Assembly: GCA_964016985.1 (NCBI GenBank) | Contig: OZ024828.1 | Span: 6,786,610-6,850,609 of the forward strand | DNA from: Anodontia alba | Taxonomy: Eukaryota; Mollusca; Bivalvia; Lucinida; Lucinidae | Length of the DNA stretch: 64,000 nt | Direction of reading: 5' to 3' | In this document: in pieces, positions 44,802 to 56,321 of the stretch | How positions within the stretch are numbered: the stretch's first letter is position 1 | How the letters are laid out: every line of letters starts with the position of its first letter | Notes under the pieces: model-generated | What the model saw: only the letters and a program-made list of their open reading frames with translations | Databases searched by the model: none | What the model was told of the DNA's origin: nothing | Position numbers and translations under genes: made by a program

Positions 44802-45082
44802 CAGACCCCAAGTTATAAAACTTTTTGCATGCTCAACTCAGCTGAGCATGAAATTTTTCATGCTAATAAATCTCAAATTACTAACAATGCCAAATTCTTT
44901 CTTGCTAAACATAACTGAGCATGAAAATTTCTCTACTAATAAATATGAAAATGTCAACTATTATTGGCATTTTCATATTTATTAGCAGAGAAAACTGTTG
45001 TTGGCATTTTCATATTTATTAGCAGAGAAAATTTCATGCTCAACTGAGTTGAGCATGAAAAGTTTTATAACCTCGGGGCCTG
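44802..45082. mobile_element. ~280-bp hairpin MITE with duplicated arm
   Basis: Ends CAGACCCCAAGTTATAAAAC and GTTTTATAACCTCGGGGCCTG. The arms contain CATGCTCAACTCAGCTGAGCATGAAA and TTTCTCT..TAATAAATATGAAAATG. On the right, the arm segment TTGGCATTTTCATATTTATTAGCAGAGAAAA occurs twice in tandem. Short ORFs here are artefacts. Confidence 0.75.
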
Positions 45083-45466
45083 ATCAGAGTATTTGTTGTC
45101 CACATGAAGAAACTGTTCATCTTTGGCTATCCAAAATGTGCCCAGTGAAGATTCTGATCAGACTGCACAAATGCACAGGCTGATCTGAATCTTCACCAGG
45201 TGCACATGCCTGAAGGTAGGTTTTCTGATCTTACACCTCACACAGTACCAAGAATAGACAAGTGCTTTTTTGGGGGCCAAAAAGTGTCAATATTCTTTTG
45301 TTCTTCAGATGTTTATTGTGGGTGCTTGTTAGAAGTACTTTGCTAAGTTACTCCTAATAAGTACCCACAATATGTTTTTCATGGAAAAATGAGAAAAACT
45401 ATTTATCTATATACCCTGTTCTACAGCTGTGAAGCAGTATCAGATGTTTTAGTTGCAAAAGTCTCT

Positions 45467-45710
45467 GGGCCCAGTTGTTCAAAGCATCGTTAGCTTAACG
45501 AGCTTGTTAAGGGTCATTTCGTTAACTGTTTTAGCGAATTCAAGACACAATATTCTGATATTTTTTGCTGAACAAATGTGAGTAGCTTTTGCACTGCAAA
45601 AGCTACTCACATTTTTTCAGCAAAAAATTTCAGCATATTTGCGTATCACTCGATGTAAATTTTAACGAATCGTTAACTAACGATGTCGTTAGCTTTGAAC
45701 AACAGGACCC
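45467..45710 (+). mobile_element. Family C hairpin MITE
   Basis: GGGCCCAGTTGTTCAAAGC..TTAGCTTTGAACAACAGGACCC with intact central stem. Confidence 0.85.
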
Positions 45711-46078
45711 TGGTCATTTATCACATCTGCTTAACACTTAGCACTCTGAGTAAAATTTTTAGCAGCTGACATTTTGTAATATTTTTCTTACTTTTCCCTG
45801 GAAACAGGATTTGACATTGCATGCAAATTGTCTCCAATTTGCATGGAATGTCAAAATCTGTTTTCTGGGAAAATGACCATGACCTATTTTTCACACTCTG
45901 ATAACTTTGCCTTTAATTTTTTGTCAACCACAGAGTTTGGGTGCATTTCTGATTACTTTTCAGCATGAACTCGAACACTACAGTCATTTATGACCCTAAC
46001 CTATATTTCACAGTCTAATGACTCTGTCATGTGTTATGTTAACCCTAGCTTTTAGCCCCATTTCTAATTAACAACATG

Positions 46079-46382
46079 CCGGCCTCGGTGGCTCAGTTGG
46101 ATGCGCCGTCCGACTGGAGACCAGGAGGTCGCGAGTTCAACCCCCACCGAGGTCGGCAACATTCTTTCGTGGAGATTGACCATGAAATATTTTCTACGGT
46201 CATTCTCTTCCTTCTGCTTATTCAAGAAGGGCAGTTGTCAGTTTCTGGCGAAAGAATGCGCACAATACTGGTTAACCGCTTAGAGGACTAAGCCTGCCCA
46301 GTAAACGTGTGGTTAGGTAAACTGACCGAGTTCGACATGACCCCATTGGGTTGACTGGGCCGTAAAACCTCAACACAAACAA
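46079..46382 (+). mobile_element. tRNA-derived SINE with 14-bp TSD
   Basis: The head CCGGCCTCGGTGGCTCAGTTGGATGC contains a tRNA A box, and GGTCGCGAGTTCAACCC is the B box. The tail is GGGCCGTAAAACCTCAACAC. The perfect duplication TAATTAACAACATG lies at 46065-46078 and 46383-46396. ORFs across it are spurious. Confidence 0.9.
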
Positions 46383-46566
46383 TAATTAACAACATGACTT
46401 ATAATCATCAAACTTGGCATACACAGGACTCAAACACTGTAGTATCATTTTACAACACTGAATTGCTCATAATTGTTTGTTTCAGCTTAGTGTTTAAATC
46501 CATTTCTGAATAACAGTATGACCTACGACCATCAGCCCTTGCATACACTTCCTGTATTTCAGCAGA

Positions 46567-46808
46567 GGCCAGTTGTTCAAAGCATTGTTAGCTTAATGAG
46601 CTCATTAGTGGTCAAAATGTTAACTGTTCTAGAAACTACAATATCTAATTCACAGGTATTTTTGCTGATAAAATGTAAGTAGCTTTTGCAAATGCAAAAG
46701 CTACTCACATTTCTTCAGCAAAAATATAAGCAGATATGCCATATTTAATGATCAAAGTTTTAACGATATGTGAACTAAGGACATCGTTAGTTTTGAAGAA
46801 CTGGGCCC
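46567..46808 (+). mobile_element. Family C hairpin MITE, more diverged
   Basis: GGCCAGTTGTTCAAAGCATT..AGTTTTGAAGAACTGGGCCC with the GTAGCTTTTGCA centre retained. Confidence 0.8.
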
Positions 46809-47197
46809 AGGGAGCCAACTACTGTGGTGTCAATTTATGCCACTGACCTCTACAGTCAAGTCTCTCTATTCCGCCACTAACTACAATGACAAAATTCGTC
46901 CCTCTGCAGTCAAGTCTTTTTATACCACCACTGACTACAATGTCAAAATTCTTTATTATGATAATTTGACTGGCATGAAACCTTCTCTCAAGAGGTGACA
47001 GGAGCAATTCTAACAAATATCCAAAATATTTGTTATGTGAGTAAAGAGGAATAAATAAGGCCTTACTTAAATATCTTTCTGCTCATTATGGATTCTTCTA
47101 CAACAGCAAATTCATTTTAATGGAAACATCTTTGGCAACAAATGCTGTCATTGTAATGAGGAGTTACTGTATTTCATATTCTAATGACTTTGTCATT

Positions 47198-48005
47198 TTT
47201 AGCTCCCCTATGCCAAAGGCTCAGGATGAGCTATTGTGATCACTTGCCATTCATCTGTCGTTCATCTTCTGTCCACAGCTTTGAAGGAATTCTCTTCTGG
47301 GCAGATTTTCTTCAAATTAAAAATCTCCAGAACCAAGAAAGCTTTAAGGTTGAATCTTGGTGTATAGCATCGGGGACTCATGGTCTATGGAGTTTGTTCA
47401 AATGATAATGGTAGGTTGACCTTTGGCCTTTTTACAGCAAGGTCAAATTTGCATTCCCATACCACTTGTATCATTGTATGGTTAAAATGTTGAAAATCAT
47501 TTCCTCGGAATGTATGGCTGAAACTTACAATGCATGATTAAAGTAGTAAAACTTTTCAGTTACATTCAAAATTTTGTCCCATAGAAGGTTGTCTGCCCTT
47601 GCCCCTAGCTGTATACATGTATAAAATCATGTAATCTTTAAACATCTTCTCTGAATTGCTTGACCAATTTTCAATAGATTCCACATAGGGCTTTCTGTTG
47701 AAGGAGTATTAACAATTTGTTCAAATGGTTCTGCACCATTGATCAAGATGGTCACCATGCTCATATATGGTAAAAACACTTACAGATCTTCTTTATCAGA
47801 ATCAAGAAAGCTTTGAGGCTGAATCTTGGTATATAATAGCGAGGACTCTTGGTCTACCAAGTTTGTTCAAATGATGATCCTAGGATGACATTGTGTCCTA
47901 GTTGCTGTGGCAATACTGGAAGAATGTTGCATGGCATCTGCAGATATGCAATGGCTGTTTTACTTAGGTGGGCAAATTGTGGTCCATGGGCCTCTTGTTT
48001 TGTTT
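47198..48005 (+). mobile_element. Element with AGCTCCCCTATGCC head and GGGCCTCTTGTTTT end
   Basis: The head is TTTTTAGCTCCCCTATGCCAAAGGC..GATGAGCTATTGTGATCAC and the end is CATGGGCCTCTTGTTTTG. Repeated internal units (CAAGAAAGCTTTGAGGCTGAATCTTGGTATA) appear near 47335 and 47805. Same type as the reverse-oriented 2708-6791 element. Noncoding. Confidence 0.65.
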
Positions 48006-48012
48006 CAGTCCA

Positions 48013-48255
48013 GGGCCCAGTTGTTCAAAGCTAACGATGTCGTTAGTTAACGATTCGTTAAAATTTACATCGAGTGATACGCAAATATGCTGACATTTTT
48101 GCTGAAAAAATGTGAGTAGCTTTTGCAGTGCAAAAGCTACTCACATTTTTTCAGCAAAAAATATCAGAATATTGTATATAGAATCCGCTAAAACAGTTAA
48201 CGAAATGACCCTTAACGAGCTCGTTAAGCTAACGATGCTTTGAACAACTGGGCCC
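48013..48255 (-). mobile_element. Family C hairpin MITE (reverse)
   Basis: GGGCCCAGTTGTTCAAAGCTAACGATGTCG..AACGATGCTTTGAACAACTGGGCCC, near-perfect stem. It abuts the preceding long element. Confidence 0.87.
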
Positions 48256-48705
48256 TGGTGTTTAGTGCCATTTCTGATTAGCTGTATGTCTTAGATTCAC
48301 ACAAACCTAGCATACATTTGCTTTCTACCAGAAAAACAAACACTATGGTATTATTTTGTGACAGTGACCTACATTCCACAGTCCACTGACTTTTCAATGT
48401 TTACAACAATTATAGTGTTAGCTGTGTTGTAATACTGACCAAAGATATGGCAAATGTTCTAGAACTTTGTACAACAAAATTTCTAACAAAATGGCATATG
48501 CAAACAGTGCAGACTCAGATCAGACTGCTCCTGAAGGAGCAGTTCAAGCAGTCTGATCAGCATGTACACTGTTTGCCATTCCACAAGTATTTTAAAAACA
48601 GCTGCATAAAAAGCAAAATTTAGGCCAAAAATGTATGGAATAAAATCTTCAAAATTTTAGGACATTTAAGGTAATTGTCACATTCTTGCTCATTTGTATT
48701 TCCAG

Positions 48706-48851
48706 AGAAGGCTCATTGAAAGTGGGTGACAGGATTTTAACCATCAACGATTTCAGTGTTGTGACGCTAAATCTTGCCGAAGTCTACATGCTGCTGTCAC
48801 AGTGTGACAGCCAGACAACTTTTACTATTGAATATGATATCTCTGTGATAG
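48706..48851 (+). CDS. GRIP: GRIP exon: PDZ2 second part
   Basis: Acceptor TTTGTATTTCCAG, donor GTAAGT; phase 2 in, phase 1 out. It encodes EGSLKVGDRILTINDFSVVT then LAEVYMLLSQCDSQTTFTIE and YDISVI. EGSLKVGDR directly continues PADR of the previous exon, as in vertebrate GRIP PDZ2. The helix start is LAEVY, lacking the His seen in PDZ1. Confidence 0.95.
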
Positions 48852-49004
48852 GTAAGTTCCAGATCGAGATAGCTGAAATTACACAACTGAATTGCTTTGG
48901 AATCTTACTACAATTACAATGTGAAATACCTTTTATTGACACAAAACTCCATTGTGTTTTTTCACATCAGTGATGCAGATAATATGTTATGGAGGAGAAA
49001 TTTT

Positions 49005-49170
49005 TTTTTTACTAATTATTAATAATTCCAGGATATTTTTGTTATTTCATAAGACCATGTTTTGTGGATACTCATTAGAATCACCTTACCAAGACAATTC
49101 AAATGAGTACCCACAAGGAATGTTTTTATGGAGAGGTGGAGAAAATTATCCCAGAATTATCATCAAATAC
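49005..49170. repeat. Family A hairpin, diverged
   Basis: CATGTTTTGTGGATACTCATTAGAATCACC..GGTGATT-like complement GACAATTCAAATGAGTACCCACAAGG. Outer arms degraded. Confidence 0.6.
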
Positions 49171-49179
49171 ACCTCCTGA

Positions 49180-49390
49180 ACCCTTGTCCTGCTGAATAGA
49201 TTAAGATGCCATGCCCACTTATCATTTTCAGTCAGTCAGATTACTTGATCCGGATTGTTGCTATAATTTCACATACTTTATGGCAAACAGTGCAGATCCA
49301 GATCAGTTGGCTTCTGAAGAAGCCAACTGATCTGGATCTACACTGTTTGCAAAGGCAGGGTATATCCGGGTTCAGCAGGACAAGGGTTAA
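49180..49390 (+). mobile_element. TTAA-type hairpin MITE, family D
   Basis: GAACCCTTGTCCTGCTGAAT..GGGTTCAGCAGGACAAGGGTTAA. Perfect AGATCAGTTGGCTTCTGAAGAAGCCAACTGATCT centre. The left TTAA is mutated. Confidence 0.8.
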
Positions 49391-49612
49391 CAATGTCTCT
49401 GATATATAGCTGAAGAGGTGGTGATGATTGTGATGGTGCTTTACAATAATTTGTGATATTTTTTGCACCAAAATGCCTCATCGAGGCAATGCCAGTTAGA
49501 ACCCACAAGGTACGATTTGGTACAAAAATTAAACATCTTGTCGGAAGTAAGTGGATTTGCCTTGCTGAGTAGATTTCAACAAGTCTCCACAAAGTGTGTT
49601 TTGGTATACAAG

Positions 49613-49719
<107 letters not shown>

Positions 49720-50289
49720 TTGAATATGGTAAATGTCCTAAATTTTGTACACCAAAGTTTCTTTTAAAATGGCATATACATGTAAATGCAAACAGTGCAG
49801 GCTCAGATCAGACTGCTCCTTCAGTAGGAGTCTGATTAGGGTCTACACTGTTTGCCATTCCACTTAGTATTTTAAGAAAGTAACTGCATAAAAAAGCAAA
49901 ATTTAGGCCAAAGAAAAAAGTATGGAATAGTGTTTATTATTATTTTAGGACATTTAACCCACTTTAGTCTGGAGGTCCCCAAAAGACGACTAGGCAAACA
50001 GTGCAGATCCAGAGCAGACACTGCAGAAAATGGCGTCTGGTCAGAGTCAACACTGTTTGCATTAAAAACGGATTTCTATAAAAGGTAGTAATAATGAAAC
50101 CTAACCAGACACCCTGCCATTGGAAATAGATGGGTCTAAAGAGTTGTTGTAGAAGAGTCCATTCGATGTAAATGGATAAAATTACATGCTTTATCTGGTC
50201 CTATGATTGCATTGATAGGTACAACTTGTAAATATGAGATTTGAAGAAGATAGGATGCCAGGTTCTGTGAAAGCATGGTTTTTGGGCTT

Positions 50290-50568
50290 CATTACGAAAA
50301 CACGTAATTCAAATATACTGAAAATTTTACCACCAAAAAACAAAAATTTTCAGATAAATAATTCAGATATTTTTCAAATTTTGGCTCAAAACATAGATTG
50401 TGGTTACTCGTTAGAACTGCCTCAACGAGGCGGTTCTAACGGGTACCCACAATCTATGTTTTTGAGCAGAAATAAGAAAAATAATGCATACCCCTGTAAA
50501 CCCCAGTTTTACTATATTAAAGTGGGGTTTAAGGTTGTCAAAATTATATAGGCATGTTTCCGTGATGT
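50290..50568. mobile_element. Hairpin MITE family A', opposite orientation
   Basis: CATTACGAAAACACG..GGCATGTTTCCGTGATG. The centre is GCTCAAAACATAGATTGTGG..CTCGTTAGAACTGCC and complement. Confidence 0.75.
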
Positions 50569-51016
50569 TGTTCCATTTTACAGCAAATAAAAAGTAGTTT
50601 AGAATCCAATTAGAAAAATGGTAGAGGGATTCCTCACTCCGCATGTATGTGCAAGCTGATCTGTGACTTGATTGCTTGCATGTGCTTGCTTGCATGTGCT
50701 GAAAGGACAGTTTGCTGTTGGCATAGCCGTCATCATTTTAGCCCTTTCAAGACATAAAAAAAAACTTTACAAACACAGTAGATCCAGATGAGATGGTTCT
50801 TTATTAGCCATCTCATAAGGATCTGCATTGTTTGCCTTTCATTTTTTTTTTATATTTTAATTACATTGCCTTGTTGTTTTCCGTTTTTATCCAGCAGCCA
50901 TTTCTGAGACACTGTACTCTTCTGTTCAAAGTAGAAGAGTCGGTTTCAAAAACCTGTGGTTGAAAAGGTTAGATTTTGCAAAATTTCTTCATTCACTGTT
51001 GTCTTCTCTTTTCCAG

Positions 51017-51164
51017 AAGCTGTTCAGAAAGCAACGGGACCATTGTTGATAGAGTTAGATAAAACACCCGGTGCTGCCCTAGGAATATCTCTGTCTCATG
51101 CTAGACATAAAGGAAAACACTGTGTCTGTATTGACAGTATAAGACCCATGAGTATTGCTGACAG
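51017..51164 (+). CDS. GRIP: GRIP exon: PDZ3 first part
   Basis: Acceptor TTCTCTTTTCCAG, donor GTAAAT; phase 1 in, phase 2 out. It encodes EAVQKATGPLLIELDKTPGA then ALGISLSHARHKGKHCVCID and SIRPMSIADR. The GPL.vEi.KTPGsaLGISL opening is a strong GRIP PDZ3 signature, and the loop is LGISL. Confidence 0.95.
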
Positions 51165-51230
51165 GTAAATATCAGTCATTTCAAAATCTTCAGAAAATAA
51201 TGTTGGTTTCTCTTCATACAAGAATGAACA

Positions 51231-51395
51231 TACCAGAGATTTAGATAAGAGAGGTATCCAGACTAATCTTTCTCAGTGAAAACATCAGTTGTGGGTACTC
51301 ATTAGAATTGCTGGAAGAGCACTTCTAATGGGTACCTACAACATATGTTTTCATAAAGAAATAAGAAAAATAACACTTTTCTGGAGCAATTTTAT
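51231..51395. repeat. Family A hairpin, diverged
   Basis: TACCAGAGATTTAGATAAGAG..TCAGTTGTGGGTACTCATTAGAATTGC and GCACTTCTAATGGGTACCTACAACATATG. It starts about 65 bp after the PDZ3a donor. Confidence 0.65.
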
Positions 51396-52395
51396 ACTAT
51401 GTAATTATTGAAGTGAAATTTTTTGTGCAGTCTTTCAACTTAGACTGTGATGAAGTGCGGGGGTGGGGGGTGGGGATTTTCTATGGCTGCTACATGGCAC
51501 TTAACTCCAACTGCAGTGAATTCAAATTAAATCTTATAACGTTTGCCCTTGAAAACACCAAATACCTCAGTTGAGGCAAGTTCAGGGATTGGGGCCTTTT
51601 TCTCATCTGTCTGGTTCTTTTTTTTCTTTTATCTAGCCTGGAAACCCATAACTCCGTTCACCTAAGGTTGAGCAATCCTGCTATCATTTTTTATTGCAAG
51701 AATGGTTTTATGTGCATATATTTTATACATTTGACTAAATACCTATAAGAATCCCAAGATTAAAGGAAATAAATATCACATCTGTAAACTCTACACTCTT
51801 CAGAATATGAAGGGGGTGTTTAGGGCATGATCTCATACCTCCGTTCACTCAAATTTCTTTGTTTATCACAGGCAACTAGATTCATTCTATGCATATTTTA
51901 TATAATGAACATTTAATTTAGACTATAACTGTTCTTAAATTGTTGATACTATTTGTATTCATTCATATGCTTGTCCCTGGTTAGTGATTTTTTGGGGGGA
52001 CCCCCTAAATGTTTAGCATTTTGTGATAAATTCTGATTTTTATGCATAAAATCGTAAGCGATAACTGATTTTCTTCAAAATCAACTACAATGTTAGTTAT
52101 TTCTTGTTAATTTTAATGTGGCATAAATTCAAGAAAGATTTGCTATCAAATTATTCTAAGCAGAAGGTGAACGGAGTTATGGGGGTGAACGGAATTATGA
52201 GAATATGCTATACTCAGTGGGAGACTGCTTGGCATGACTGAAATATTGTTGACATGGCTATTAAACCTTAACTCGAATATAAACAAACACAAACTAAAAT
52301 ATCCCAATATTTAGGGTAATTATAATTCTCATTTTATTTTATTTTATTAAAATAAAGTGGAGTTGATTTGTTTTTTTTTTGTTTTGTTTTTTCAG

Positions 52396-52580
52396 ATGTG
52401 GAGCCTTACATATTGGGGACCACATCCTGTCTATTGATGGTGCCGAGGTGGAACACATGACTGTTGCCGAGGCAACCCAGCTGCTGAAATCAACTGGTGG
52501 AGACCAGATCAAGATGGAGATTTTACCAGTAAGACTGGTGGAGCAGAAGGGTTCCAGAGATAGTGGCTTTCATAACACTG
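52396..52580 (+). CDS. GRIP: GRIP exon: PDZ3 second part and tail
   Basis: Acceptor TTTTTTCAG, donor GTAAGA; phase 2 in, phase 1 out. It encodes [40 protein letters not shown] and [24 protein letters not shown] and EATkLL..EILPV are typical of GRIP PDZ3. The end (SRDSGFHNT) begins the linker toward PDZ4. A family A MITE starts 18 bp after the exon. Confidence 0.95.
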
Positions 52581-52598
52581 GTAAGATTGTAACCCTGC

Positions 52599-53064
52599 AG
52601 AGCTCTAGAAAGGTGGTTCATGTATCAAGGGAAATATTTTTCCTATTTTCCAACAAAAAAGTACGCTGTCAGTACCCATAAGAAGCACCTCTGTCAGTTC
52701 TTCCAATGAGTACCCACATGCTATGTTTTCATGAAGAAATAAGAAAAATACAGTCAAACTTCAATGGCTCGAACATCTTTGGGACCATGGAAATTTGTTC
52801 GAGAGATGGGTAGTTTGAGCCAATGAGATTTAATTATGGTGCCAGGTCAGGAAGCAAATGGCGATAATTTATGGAAATGTTTTCGATCTTCAACAAAAAA
52901 ATGGTATCTTGCATGTACTCCAACACACAACATACAATTTCATAATAAGAAATTTTCCCTCAATATTTGTTGTTTTCTTCAGCTATCAGTGTTCGAGCCA
53001 TTGAAGTTCAACTGTATCAATAATTTAGGCTGCAAAAAAAAAAGACACCTTATCTAGAGCTATG
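52599..53064. mobile_element. Family A hairpin MITE interrupted by a TA-type MITE
   Basis: AGAGCTCTAGAAAGGTGG..AAGACACCTTATCTAGAGCTATG. The inner stem is present but diverged, and the right arm is split at AAAAATA by the element at 52751-53014. Confidence 0.72.
52751..53014. mobile_element. 264-bp TA-type MITE (CAGTCAAACTTCAATGGC ends)
   Basis: CAGTCAAACTTCAATGGCTCGAAC..GTTCGAGCCATTGAAGTTCAACTG with TA on both sides (52749-52750, 53015-53016). CAGT-type ends plus TA duplications point to a pogo/mariner-like element. A partial relative is at 21292-21392. Confidence 0.82.
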
Positions 53065-53457
53065 ATGATTACCAGCTATTGAGCAAATGCCAAGTTTATC
53101 ACTCTGCCTTGTGAATTTGTCCGAGATTATTTTACAAAAGATTATTGTAACAGGTATTCACAATTAGCCACCTGCATTCCTTTGCCCTGTATTTGACTGG
53201 TTGATGCAAATTATGATTGAGTGGTGGCATTTGGTCAATTGAATAATTAAATTTATATCACAAAATGTTATCACCAAGCCAACAGGCTGTACTCACAAAA
53301 TATCATTTGTAGTCTCTCATAAACTAGTATTTTATAACTATAGTTACTACAATAGTTTAACATTACCTCTAACAGTTTAGAATAGAAATTATTTGGTAAA
53401 AAGGCATAAAGTTGTCACCTTTAATCACCAGTAATGTGTCTACTCAAGTTTATTGTG

Positions 53458-53655
53458 CATAGCTCCAGATAAGATAAGAGGGGGTATCCACATAATATTT
53501 GTCTTGTTTCTCCATGATAACATATGTTGTGGGTACTCATTAGAAGTGGTTAGGTGCTTCTGTTGTGTACCACAGTGTATGTTTTCATGGAGAAATAAGA
53601 GAAATATCAATACTTTTTGGCTGAAAAAGAAAACAACTCATTATCTGGAGCTTTG
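53458..53655. mobile_element. Family A hairpin MITE ending 35 bp before a GRIP exon
   Basis: CATAGCTCCAGATAAG..TCATTATCTGGAGCTTTG. The stem TGTTGTGGGTACTCATTAGAAG is intact on the left and eroded on the right (GCTTCTGTTGTGTACCACAG). Confidence 0.72.
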
Positions 53656-53690
53656 TTGTGTCTGTCACTTCCGTTGTTTCCTTCCACCAG

Positions 53691-53882
53691 CATTCCAGAA
53701 AAACATGATCCCTTCTGTGTCTTCACCCATCCTCACCTCACTTCCTCTCTCCAATGGATTTGCCCCATCCAAGAGTTACCAGATGCTGGCTTCCAGCAAT
53801 CCAATCAGGAAGTCTAATGAGATGATTGCAAGGAGGCACCGGTCTTGGACAAAATCTGACAGGAAGTTAGTGTCATCTTGTG
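53691..53882 (+). CDS. GRIP: GRIP exon: PDZ3-PDZ4 linker
   Basis: Acceptor TTTCCTTCCACCAG, donor GTAAGT; phase 1 in, phase 1 out, so a 64-codon cassette that could be skipped without a frameshift. It encodes a Ser/Pro-rich stretch (SVSSPILTSLPLSNGFAPS) and a basic patch (IARRHRSWTKSDRK). Vertebrate GRIPs have a variable linker with a basic cluster here. No domain is recognised. Confidence 0.85.
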
Positions 53883-54681
53883 GTAAGTATTACCCAGCAT
53901 TCCTGTGTCTTCACTGACCTTCACCTTGTTGAAAATTAGCAGATGCAATTTTAAAATCATTTTTGTTGTTTTTAGCTGTACAAAAGTACAGGTAGAAAAC
54001 TGTAGCAGTCACCATGGTGTCAGCATTGGTTTAAGTTTTTGGTTAAAGTTTTTAAAAGGTTCTATCTCCTGAATCTCTGGATGAAAGTAGTTCATACTTG
54101 CCCTGTTGTTAGATACTGGTCTGATGCCCTATACTGTACCATCCCAAGCCACATTAGTGATCTTCAGGTCAAGGTCAAGGACTTAGAAAAAAATGAATGT
54201 TTGTTTTTGGTTAAAGTTTTTAGAGGCTATTCAGACCAGCCACACTGTCATGCAGCAGCTCTTATTGAGATTATTTGAATAAAATGCCAAGCCTGTTTTT
54301 TGTGAAAAATAAGTAAAAACACATTTCATTTGTCAGCTGCAAATTGTTTCTGGCAGCAGAGTAAAGGTGACTGGTTCCAAGCTCCTATTTGTTATATTGC
54401 ATGGTTCCTATCCTCAATTTGTTTGTGTGTTATTGCATGCATGACTATATCTTTTCTAACATTACTCAAGTTTCAAATTAGGTGTTCATATATGAGCCGG
54501 CAGCTAAGGAAAGGTTGCTCAAAAGCCTGAATTCAGGCAATATAACTAAAAGGTTTTAATAAGGTAGCATAATCAGATGAGTCCATTAATTTGGTCCAAG
54601 TAAGGTCAGTTTAATTAACAAATGCTGTTGCCATACATTATCAGTCATTCAGAATGCACAGGATGTGGTAGTTAATGCCCT

Positions 54682-54925
54682 GGGCCCAGTTGTTCAAAGC
54701 ATCGTTAGCTTAATGAGCTCGTTAAGGGTCATTTCGTTAACTGTTTTAGCGGATTCAATACACAATATTCTGATATTTTTTGCTGAAAAAATGTGAGTAG
54801 CTTTTGCACTGCAAAAGCTACTCACATTTTTTCAGCAAAAAATTTCAGTATATTTGCATATCACTCGATGTAAATTTTAACGAATCGTTAACTAACGATG
54901 TCGTTAGCTTTTAACAACTGGGCCC
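54682..54925 (+). mobile_element. Family C hairpin MITE
   Basis: GGGCCCAGTTGTTCAAAGCA..TTAGCTTTTAACAACTGGGCCC with perfect inner AAAATGTGAGTAGCTTTTGC stem. Confidence 0.87.
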
Positions 54926-55266
54926 TGAACACTTTGGAATGTTTTCATGGACAAAGCTAAGACCAGCCATAGGCTAATACCATTGTCTGCTATGTTCTAA
55001 AAAGTTTAACTACGTAGTGGCCCTCCTGAATATGGGCCCTTTAAAGGGAACAGATACACTGTCAGGGGAGGCAGCATTGTCAAAATGGTTTCTGCTTCAT
55101 TCTATAAAGGGGTCTACTCTAAAAGAAAAGAATTTGGTCCCCCTGTGGCCAAATTCTTTCCTTTCAGATTAGACCCCTTTTTGTGCAGAGCAAACACGAA
55201 ACCACAAAAGTTGTTTTCCTTGTATAAATAGAGGAATTAAGCAAGTGCATGCAGTCTTTTTAATAT

Positions 55267-55737
55267 TTTAATACTTACCCTGCCATGGGAGAATTCAACA
55301 GACAACAAACTGACAATATATTTTTCCTTAGTTTTCCTAGGAATTAGGATCTGACACATCATGTAATTTGTCTCCTGAGGAGACGGGCCCCCGTAGCCTA
55401 GTGGATAAGAGAGTTGACTCTTAATCCATTAGGTTTCTCACCGCTGTGGTTCGAGCCTAGCTCGGGTCATATGTGGGAAAGCCAAGTTCTGCTTACGGAT
55501 GGTCAGGTGGTTTTTCTCCGGGTACTCCGGTTTTCGCCCACCTTCGATGAACGATCGGCTCGATATAAGTGAAATATTCTTGAAAGGGCCGTAAAACCCA
55601 AATCAAAAAAAAAAAAAAAAAATCTCCTGAGGAGACAATTTAATTTGCATGGTATGTCATCTATTTTCTTGGAAAAATAAGAAAAAATATTTTGAAAATG
55701 TTGTCTGCAGAAATGCGAAGTGGTAAGAGATACTTAA
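55267..55737 (+). mobile_element. TTAA-type hairpin MITE, family B, split by a SINE at its apex
   Basis: TTAATACTTACCCTGCCATGGG..GAAGTGGTAAGAGATACTTAA. Arms TCTGACACATCATGTAATTTG and AATTTGCATGGTATGTCA. The apex TCTCCTGAGGAGAC is present twice, because the SINE at 55385-55622 inserted there and duplicated it. Confidence 0.78.
55385..55622 (+). mobile_element. tRNA-derived SINE with poly-A and 14-bp TSD
   Basis: The head GGGCCCCCGTAGCCTAGTGGATAAG has a tRNA A box (TAGCCTAGTGG) and GGTTCGAGCC is the B box. The body ends GGGCCGTAAAACCCAAATC then (A)18. The duplication TCTCCTGAGGAGAC lies at 55371-55384 and 55623-55636. Confidence 0.92.
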
Positions 55738-55991
55738 ACAGTGAAGATCTGGAGCAAGGTGTGTAGCCATACAGTCTAGTCAGTATCTTCTGAGTCCACC
55801 ACATACATTGTATAAAGTTGTCGAGATTTTTTTGGCAGTTGGTAAGAACCTAGACCAGACTGCTCCAGATAAGAGGGAGTATCAACATAATATCTTTTTT
55901 ATTTGTCCATGAAAATATGTTGTGGGTACTCATTATAAGCTCCTCGGCGAGGTACCCACAACATATGTTTTCGTGGAGAATAAGAAAAATA

Positions 55992-56321
55992 CACTACAAC
56001 CTCTTTATAACACGGTTCATTATAACACGATTTTGGATATAACGCGGTTCAAAGATGGATCCCAAAAATGTATAGATTATATTGAAAAATGACCATAAAT
56101 GGTCATTTTTCAATATAATCTATACATTTATGTTTGGATATAACACGGTTGTTTAACTCACACGGTTTATGCTATGGACCCAAACAGCCCAGTCAGCATT
56201 CTACGTTAATCTATATCGGGCTGTCATCGGCCCGTCAGGGTAGCTGACGGGCCGATGACGGCCCGATGTAGATTTACGTAGAATGCTTGCTGGGGGTAAT
56301 GTTATAAAGAGGTTTATGGTG
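55992..56321. mobile_element. TA-type MITE (CACTACAACCTCTTTATAAC ends)
   Basis: Starts CACTACAACCTCTTTATAAC after TA and ends GTTATAAAGAGGTTTATGGTG before TA. It contains its own TATAGATTATATTGAAAAATGACC hairpin and the nested CCCAGC palindrome at 56188-56294. Confidence 0.78.
56188..56294. mobile_element. ~107-bp palindromic element, CCCAGC ends, copy 2
   Basis: CCCAGTCAGCATTCTACG..ATCGGGCTGTCATCGGCCCGTCAGGGTAGCTGACGGGCCGATGAC..GCTTGCTGGG. Same stem as 7371-7479. Confidence 0.85.
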
